Source: Pseudomonadota bacterium
GTDB taxonomy: Bacteria > Pseudomonadota > Alphaproteobacteria > Rhizobiales > Pleomorphomonadaceae
DNA: 64,000 nucleotides
Assembly: GCA_023436885.1 (NCBI GenBank)
Contig: JAEZHI010000041.1
Location: 1-64,000 of the forward strand
Reading direction: 5' to 3'
Every line of letters starts with the position of its first letter. The stretch's first letter is position 1. This document shows positions 58,983-64,000 of this stretch, piece after piece. The translations under genes were made by a program, and so were the position numbers. The notes beneath the pieces were generated by a model that worked only from the letters and a program-made list of their open reading frames with translations, did not search any database and had not been told where the DNA came from.

Positions 58983-60308
58983 ATGACCATGACCGTTTCC
59001 ACCGCCCCCGTCGCCACCGAAGAACTGATCACCATCAAGGGCGTCAGCCGCGTGTTCCCCAAGGCCAACGGAGAGGACCTGCGCGTTCTCGAAAACGTCG
59101 ACCTAACCATCCCCTCGGGCGAGATCGTCGGCCTGCTCGGCCGCTCCGGCTCCGGCAAGTCGACGCTGCTCAGGATCATCGCCGGCCTGTCTTCCCCCTC
59201 CTCGGGCGAGGCGCTCTATCGCGGCAAGCCGATCTCCGGCCCGCCGAAGGGCTTGGCCATGGTGTTCCAGTCCTTCGCGCTGTTCCCCTGGCTCACCGTG
59301 CTGCAAAACGTCGAGCTGGGTCTCGAAGCCCTCGGCGTTGACGCCGACGAGCGCCGCAGCCGGGCGCTCGCCGCCATCGACCTGATCGGTCTCGACGGCT
59401 TCGAAAGCGCCTATCCGAAGGAGCTCTCCGGCGGCATGCGCCAGCGCGTCGGCTTTGCCCGGGCGCTGGTCGTCCACCCCGAGATCATGCTGATGGACGA
59501 GCCCTTCTCGGCCCTCGACGTGCTGACGGCCGAAACGCTGCGCACTGATATCATCGACCTCTGGGTCGAGGGTCGGCTGCCGATGAAATCAGTGCTGATC
59601 GTCACCCACAACATCGAGGAAGCGGTGCTGATGTGCGACCGCATTCTGGTGTTCTCCTCCAACCCCGGCCGCATCGCCTCGGAAATGCGGGTGGACCTGC
59701 CGCATCCGCGCAACCGCCTCGACCCGGCCTTCCGCAAGCTGGTCGACAGCATCTACGCCCACATGACGCGGCGCGCCGAGCCGAAGACTCCCGCCGATAC
59801 CGGCATCCCCGGCACAGGTGTCGGCATGGTGCTGAACCCCGTCTCCACCAACGAGATGGCCGGCCTCCTCGAGGCGCTAGCCGCCGAGCCCTTCCACGGC
59901 CGGGCCGACCTGCCGATCCTCGCCGACCGCCTGCAGATGGAGGCCGACGAGCTGTTCCATCTCGCCGAGACACTGCAGCTCCTGCGTTTCGCCAACCTCA
60001 GCGAAGGCGACCTGTTGCTCACCGATGCCGGCAAGACCTTCGCCGGCCTCGGCACCGACGACCGCAAGAAGCTGTTTGCCCAGCATCTTCTGAACTACGT
60101 GCCGATCGTCGGCCTGATCCGCAGCGTGCTCGACGAGCGCCCCACCCACACCGCGCCCTCCGTGCGCTTCCGCCAGCAGCTCGAGGACTACATGTCCGAG
60201 GACTATGCCGACGAAACGCTGCACGCCGTGGTCGCCTGGGCCCGCTACGCCGAGCTGTTCGCCTTCGACGAAAACGCCGACATGTTCAGCCTGGAAAATC
60301 CCGAATAA
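58983..60308 (+). CDS. ABC transporter ATPase with C-terminal AAA-associated domain
   Basis: 441 residues. The ABC domain (about 17-245) has GLLGRSGSGKSTLLRIIAGL, SFALFPWLTVLQNV, LSGGMRQRVGFARALV, IMLMDEPFSALDVLTA and VTHNIEEAVL, typical of the nitrate/sulfonate group. The C-terminal domain (about 290-430) with NEMAGLLEALAAEPFHGRAD LPILADRLQM is the AAA-associated/ABC_transp winged-helix-like region often fused to these ATPases; its role is unknown and may be regulatory. The ATG follows AGGAAAGG. It is 19 bases after the permease gene. Its 3' end has a diverged partial copy at 62211. Confidence 0.92.
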   Translation: MTMTVSTAPVATEELITIKGVSRVFPKANGEDLRVLENVDLTIPSGEIVGLLGRSGSGKSTLLRIIAGLSSPSSGEALYRGKPISGPPKGLAMVFQSFALFPWLTVLQNVELGLEALGVDADERRSRALAAIDLIGLDGFESAYPKELSGGMRQRVGFARALVVHPEIMLMDEPFSALDVLTAETLRTDIIDLWVEGRLPMKSVLIVTHNIEEAVLMCDRILVFSSNPGRIASEMRVDLPHPRNRLDPAFRKLVDSIYAHMTRRAEPKTPADTGIPGTGVGMVLNPVSTNEMAGLLEALAAEPFHGRADLPILADRLQMEADELFHLAETLQLLRFANLSEGDLLLTDAGKTFAGLGTDDRKKLFAQHLLNYVPIVGLIRSVLDERPTHTAPSVRFRQQLEDYMSEDYADETLHAVVAWARYAELFAFDENADMFSLENPE

Positions 60309-60367
60309 CCTCGGCGTCCGGGGCGGGCTCCGGCCCGTCCCGATCCATGATGGCTATGCAAAGGCCC

Positions 60368-61273
60368 TCATGTCGCCGCGGCCAGAGCGCCGCTCTGTCC
60401 GAAGGTCGCCAACGCGAAGCCAATGAAGCCGCGCAGACGAGGGGTCATCCGCCTGTCACGATAGTAGAGAAGCCACATCGGCCTTTCGCCGAGGCTCCAG
60501 CCCGGAAGCACCCGCACGAGACAGCCCGCGTCCAGGTCGCGTCTCACCAGGATTTCCGGCTGCATGATCATGCCGAGCCCAGCGCGCGCGGCTGCTCGAA
60601 CCGCTTGGCCGCTGTTCACCGTGATCATCTGCGTGGGACGAGCAAGCACCTCTTCATCCCCTCGCATGAACCTCCATGGCGACCGCGCCGACGGCGTGAA
60701 GGCGACCGCTTCATGGCCGTCCAGTTCCCGCGGATGCGATGGATGGCCTCTGCGTCCCAGGTAATCCGGCGAGGCACAGACGACCATGCGATAGGGCTGC
60801 AGCTGCCTTGCGATCATGCTGGTGTCCGACATGTCGCCAATGCGGAAAGCGACATCGATCCCCTCCTCGACCAGATCGACATTCCGGTCGGTGAGGACAA
60901 TATCCAGCTCCACGCCCGGGGCAGCAAATCGATAGCCGGGAAGCGCGGGCATCAGTGCTTCGATGCCAAATGTCGCGGGAGCGGTGATGCGCAACCGACC
61001 TTGAGCCTCCGTCTGCTGCAATTCGGCCGCCTCTTCTGCAAGTGCGATCCGCTCGAGAATGTCCCGGCATTGCTCGAAGTAGCTGGCGCCAAACTCCGTC
61101 AGGCTTTGGCGGCGCGTGGTTCGGTTGAGTAGACGCGTGCCAAGTCGCTCCTCCAAGGCCGCGATGTGCTGACCAACCATGGCCGATGAGAGTTTGAGTT
61201 CGATCGCCGCGGCGCTCATCGAACCGGCCTGCGCCGTGGCAACGAACGCCCGCATTGAGCGGACAATATCCAT
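60368..61273 (-). CDS. LysR-family regulator
   Basis: 301 residues starting MDIVRSMRAFVATAQAGSMS, HTH IELKLSSAMVGQHIAALEER and RTTRRQSLTEFG, CrgA-like. The effector domain is complete. It is divergent from the SDR gene at 61378. The inverted repeat TTCAAAAG-AAATC-CTTTTGAA overlaps its start codon. Confidence 0.92.
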   Translation of the reverse strand: MDIVRSMRAFVATAQAGSMSAAAIELKLSSAMVGQHIAALEERLGTRLLNRTTRRQSLTEFGASYFEQCRDILERIALAEEAAELQQTEAQGRLRITAPATFGIEALMPALPGYRFAAPGVELDIVLTDRNVDLVEEGIDVAFRIGDMSDTSMIARQLQPYRMVVCASPDYLGRRGHPSHPRELDGHEAVAFTPSARSPWRFMRGDEEVLARPTQMITVNSGQAVRAAARAGLGMIMQPEILVRRDLDAGCLVRVLPGWSLGERPMWLLYYRDRRMTPRLRGFIGFALATFGQSGALAAAT

Positions 61274-61293
61274 TCAAAAGAAATCCTTTTGAA
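61273..61293. promoter_or_regulatory. Inverted repeat, likely LysR operator
   Basis: TTCAAAAG and CTTTTGAA form a perfect 8-5-8 inverted repeat. The left arm begins at the first base of the LysR start codon, so binding would repress that gene and could act on the divergent SDR gene about 85 bases away. Confidence 0.5.
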
Positions 61294-61377
61294 AGTTCCA
61301 GAAATTGCCGGGATTATCCGGTAAAAAATCGTGAATTACAACATCCCTGGATGATGTCATCCCAGGAGTTGAGCACG

Positions 61378-62142
61378 ATGTCCGCAAGGTTTGCCGGAAA
61401 GACGATTATTGTTACAGGCGCTGCGACAGGCATGGGGCGAGCCGCAGCAAGGCGCCTTTCAAGCGAGGGAGCATATACGATTCTCGTTGGGCGACGGGCC
61501 GAACCGTTGGAAGAGCTGGCCGAGGAAATCACGTCGGCAGGCGGATCGGCGTTGGCCGTGTCGGGTGACATTGGCAAAGAGACGGCGGTCGCCGCCGTGG
61601 TTCAGAGAGCCATTGAAGCAACAGGCAGCATAGACGGCCTGTTTGCCAATGCGGGCGTGCTGGGCGAATTCAAGCCCCTCGCCGAAACCGAGGTGCCGGA
61701 CTTCGAAGCCCTGATCGCCACGAACTTGCTGGGAACCTTCCTCAGCATCAAGCGTTGCCTGCCCTATCTCGCAGGTGGCGCCATCGTCATCAACGCCTCA
61801 TGGACTGTAAATAGCGTGATGCCAGGAGCCGGGGCATATGCCGCCACCAAGGGAGCGCTCATTGCCATGATGCACACCCTCTCGGTGGAACAGGGGCCTC
61901 GCAACATCAGGGTGAACAGCATAAGCCCCGGGATCATTCTTACGCCAATGGCCGATGAGGTGCTCGATCAGGCTTTCTTGGCACGACTTGCCGAAAACGC
62001 CTGTCTGGGACGGAACGGAACACCTGAGGATATCGCGGGAACCGTTGCATGGCTGCTGAGCGACGATGCGCGGTTCGTCACCGGCCAAGACATTGTCGTG
62101 GATGGTGGCTTCGCCCTTGGCGGCCTGCGCCAGACAGTTTGA
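61378..62142 (+). CDS. SDR-family oxidoreductase
   Basis: 254-residue short-chain dehydrogenase: TGAATGMGRAAARRL (TGxxxGxG), VGRRAEPLEELAEEI (basic residues after strand 2 favour NADP), FANAGVLGEF, NASWTVNSVMPGAGAYAATK with catalytic Ser and YxxxK, and C-terminal VTGQDIVVDGGF. The ATG at 61378 is chosen because AGGAG lies upstream; the longer frame overlaps the LysR gene. Substrate unknown; regulated probably by the divergent LysR. Confidence 0.92.
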   Translation: MSARFAGKTIIVTGAATGMGRAAARRLSSEGAYTILVGRRAEPLEELAEEITSAGGSALAVSGDIGKETAVAAVVQRAIEATGSIDGLFANAGVLGEFKPLAETEVPDFEALIATNLLGTFLSIKRCLPYLAGGAIVINASWTVNSVMPGAGAYAATKGALIAMMHTLSVEQGPRNIRVNSISPGIILTPMADEVLDQAFLARLAENACLGRNGTPEDIAGTVAWLLSDDARFVTGQDIVVDGGFALGGLRQTV

Positions 62143-62478
62143 CGAGAGGTAACGCAAGGCACAATCCCGGCTCCGCTGGCAGTCGACGGAACTGCTTTCC
62201 GTTCGAACGGCGGAGCCGTTCGCCTTCGGCGAGAACGCCGACATGTTCGCCTGGAAGACCCGGAATAAGCACCTGCGGCGAAGGCTCTCACCCCACGCAC
62301 AATGGATCAATATTTAGCAACGTGATCAAAAGACAAGAAACGGGAGGCATAGTATACGTAGGTTCCGCTAAGTGAACCCGCTGCTGGAGATGCATCGATG
62401 CCCGTCAGACACAAGCTCTCGAGGCACCACGGTGATCCGGTTTTGCTGAGTCTGCCTTGAGAGCCGGAGAGCCGCCAC
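62143..62478. other. Intergenic region with a gene remnant
   Basis: 336 bases. It contains the remnant of an ABC ATPase 3' end (62211-62268) and then about 200 bases with no identifiable element before the ribosome site GGAGAG of the VOC gene. Confidence 0.5.
62211..62268 (+). pseudogene. 3' remnant of an ABC ATPase gene
   Basis: This stretch reads FAFGENADMFAWKTRNK as it stands. Restoring one A after GACATGTTC gives FSLEDPE and a stop, matching the ending FAFDENADMFSLENPE of the ATPase at 58983-60308. The nucleotide match is imperfect (several substitutions), so the remnant derives from a paralogue or an old copy, not from a recent duplication. It lies just after the LysR/SDR pair. Confidence 0.65.
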
Positions 62479-63393
62479 ATGCAAACCGCCGCTCGTCGCC
62501 TGGCGCGATTGGCCAAGCTGCAAGGTCGCCCGGAGCGAGTCTCCTATGGCCCTGTCGAGCTTGAAGTCACCAACCTCGATCGCACCGTATCCTTCTGGAC
62601 CTCGGCCCTCGGCATGGTGCCGCGGCCAACGACGGACGGTATCGCCCTCGGCACGCGCTCGGAAACGCTGCTCATCCTGCACGGCGGCGCGTCGAAGGCG
62701 GTCGAGCAGCGGACCCACAGCGGGCTATTTCACGTTGCCATTGGCGTCCCCGACCAGGTGGAGTTTTCTCGCCTGCTTGCCCGGCTGATCGGCAACCGGA
62801 TCTGCCTGTCGCCGGAAGACCACCTGATGTCGAAGGCGATCTATTTCCACGATCCCGACGGGATCGGCATCGTGGTCTCCTACGAGACGCCAGAGCGTTT
62901 CGGCCGCTTCGGCGATTTCGCGCACGGCGTGGAACTGTTTGATTCCGAGGGTCGGTCGCATCCCTGCCGCACCCTGCTCAATATCGCCGAGGAACTCGGC
63001 CACGCTCGCAACGCCGACCTCGACGCCGACCTTGCCGACGGCACGCGCATTGCCTTCATCAACCTCAGCGTTCCGGACCTCGACGCCGCCATCACCTTCT
63101 ATGAACGGCTGGGCTTCGTCCGCAATCTGACCCTGCCGCACGTCGGCTTGGCCGATCTCGGAGCCGGCAGCGCCTTCACCCACCGCCTTGCGTTCAACAC
63201 CTGGCTTGACGAGGGTAGTCCGCAGGCGCCCGAAGGCACCGCGCGACTGAGACGCTTCCATCTCAATGTGGCCGAGCATGCCATCTTCGCGGCGGCGAGC
63301 CGGCTACCGGACGTCGCCGTCACCATCGATGGTCTGCGCTTCACCGACCCCTGCGGCATCGAAGTGCGGATCTCGCCACCGGGGCGAAGCTGA
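62479..63393 (+). CDS. Two-module VOC-family protein (extradiol dioxygenase-like)
   Basis: 304 residues, two VOC units. Unit one starts VSYGPVELEVTNLDRTVSFW and has HSGLFHVAIGVPDQVEFSRL and IYFHDPDGIGIVVSYETP; unit two has FINLSVPDLDAAITFYERLG and DPCGIEVRISPP. The order resembles catechol 2,3-dioxygenase-like (CatE-type) or ring-cleavage glyoxalase homologues; metal ligands (His in LFHVAI and in THRLAF, Glu near the end) are plausible. Reaction unknown. GGAGAG precedes the ATG. Confidence 0.85.
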   Translation: MQTAARRLARLAKLQGRPERVSYGPVELEVTNLDRTVSFWTSALGMVPRPTTDGIALGTRSETLLILHGGASKAVEQRTHSGLFHVAIGVPDQVEFSRLLARLIGNRICLSPEDHLMSKAIYFHDPDGIGIVVSYETPERFGRFGDFAHGVELFDSEGRSHPCRTLLNIAEELGHARNADLDADLADGTRIAFINLSVPDLDAAITFYERLGFVRNLTLPHVGLADLGAGSAFTHRLAFNTWLDEGSPQAPEGTARLRRFHLNVAEHAIFAAASRLPDVAVTIDGLRFTDPCGIEVRISPPGRS

Positions 63394-63395
63394 AC

Positions 63396-64000
63396 TCAGG
63401 CGGCGCGGACGGTGCTGAGGAACTTGTCCACTTCCGACTGCAGCGTTTCGGCCTGACGGCTGAGCTCGGAGGCCGCTGACAACACCTGCACCGAGGCGGA
63501 GCTGGATTCGCCGGCCGCCACCGTCACGCTGGTGATGCTCTCGGAAACGCTGGCCGTACCGATCGACGCCTGCTGCACGTTGCGGGCGATTTCCGTCGTC
63601 GCCGCGCCCTGCCCGTCGACGGCCTCGGCGATCGAGGCGGCGATCTCGCTCATGGTCTCGATGGTGCCACCGATGCCCTGGATGGCGCTGGCCGCCTCCG
63701 AGGTGGCCGACTGTATCGCGGCGATCTGAGCGCCGATCTCGGCAGTGGCCTTGGCGGTCTGGTCGGCGAGCTGCTTGACTTCGGCCGCCACGACGGCGAA
63801 CCCCTTGCCGGCCTCTCCGGCACGCGCCGCCTCGATGGTGGCGTTGAGCGCCAGAAGGTTGGTCTGCCCGGCGATGGTGTTGATGAGGTCGACGACATTG
63901 CCGATCTTCTCAGCCGCCTGCGCCAGCCCCTTCACCTGCTCGTTGGTATGATCGGCCTCGGAAACCGCCCGCGAGGCGATCTCGGAAGACTTGGTGACCT
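63396..64000 (-). CDS. Methyl-accepting chemotaxis protein, 3' part
   Basis: C-terminal 201 residues of a chemoreceptor whose start lies beyond the window. It has VVDLINTIAGQTNLLALNAT IEAARAGEAGKGF (hairpin tip) and ends VDKFLSTVRAA. The reading frame remains open to the window end (VTKSSEIASRAVSEADHTNE...), so it is truncated only by the window. Convergent with the VOC gene, with two bases between stops. Confidence 0.93.
   Translation of the reverse strand, partial: VTKSSEIASRAVSEADHTNEQVKGLAQAAEKIGNVVDLINTIAGQTNLLALNATIEAARAGEAGKGFAVVAAEVKQLADQTAKATAEIGAQIAAIQSATSEAASAIQGIGGTIETMSEIAASIAEAVDGQGAATTEIARNVQQASIGTASVSESITSVTVAAGESSSASVQVLSAASELSRQAETLQSEVDKFLSTVRAA

Overview
The window reads as chromosome of a GC-rich alphaproteobacterium. 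Hyphomicrobiales (Rhizobiales) is the best guess, judged from the protein families, the codon use, a dispersed palindromic repeat of the kind common in that order, and a hairpin repeat with TAGAGCAT ends. The genus cannot be fixed from the sequence alone. No rRNA, tRNA, CRISPR array or phage structural gene was seen. Content is accessory and catabolic: many LysR/MarR/AraC/LacI regulators beside small oxidoreductase operons, several transport systems and four chemoreceptor genes or fragments.

Layout. 1-1.2 kb: IS110-family transposase. 1.2-9.3 kb: MarR regulator, VOC protein, MFS transporter, RibD/DHFR-fold reductase, a P450, three small hydrophilic proteins, a ThDP enzyme and a spermidine-synthase-like methyltransferase. 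9.6-16 kb: phosphatase, DUF305 protein, a LysR/tautomerase/cupin/DUF4865 cluster, a SnoaL-like protein with a MarR regulator, a frameshifted SDR, and a GIY-YIG nuclease lying between palindromic repeats. 16-28.4 kb: FGGY sugar kinase, GMC oxidoreductase and poxB, then a strikingly AT-rich islet (about 21.9-25.3 kb) with two overlapping genes of unknown function, then a sugar isomerase and its LacI regulator. 28.4-29.1 kb: a cluster of the palindromic repeat. 29.1-37.1 kb: LysR-linked tautomerase, SDR, nitrilase, alcohol dehydrogenase, CMD and NAD(P)H:quinone-reductase-like genes. 37.9-44.1 kb: a chemoreceptor whose 3' end is duplicated 4.47 kb away, bracketing an AraC/TonB-receptor module. 44.1-51.5 kb: an apparent polyamine uptake and oxidation operon with its own XRE-cupin regulator. 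51.6-53.9 kb: paiB, argO and argP. 53.9-64 kb: a chemoreceptor with a periplasmic binding protein, a fused ABC permease with its ATPase, a LysR/SDR pair, a two-domain VOC protein, and the 3' part of another chemoreceptor.

Themes. Regulators lie next to their likely targets, and candidate operators can be read directly: palindromes at 1737, 11726, 13523, 25538, 52945 and 61273, paired 21-bp-spaced AraC sites at 40581 and 43771, and a shared palindrome at 50107 and 51498. The region has been reshaped by small insertions. Gene 3' ends are duplicated at 39396/43865 (chemoreceptor) and at 60258/62211 (ABC ATPase), each bracketing a regulator-plus-enzyme or regulator-plus-receptor module. The best candidate for an undescribed system is the AT-rich pair at 22571-25302: a five-helix membrane protein with a C-terminal coiled coil, translationally coupled to a secreted, cysteine-rich protein that may have a von Willebrand A-like fold.
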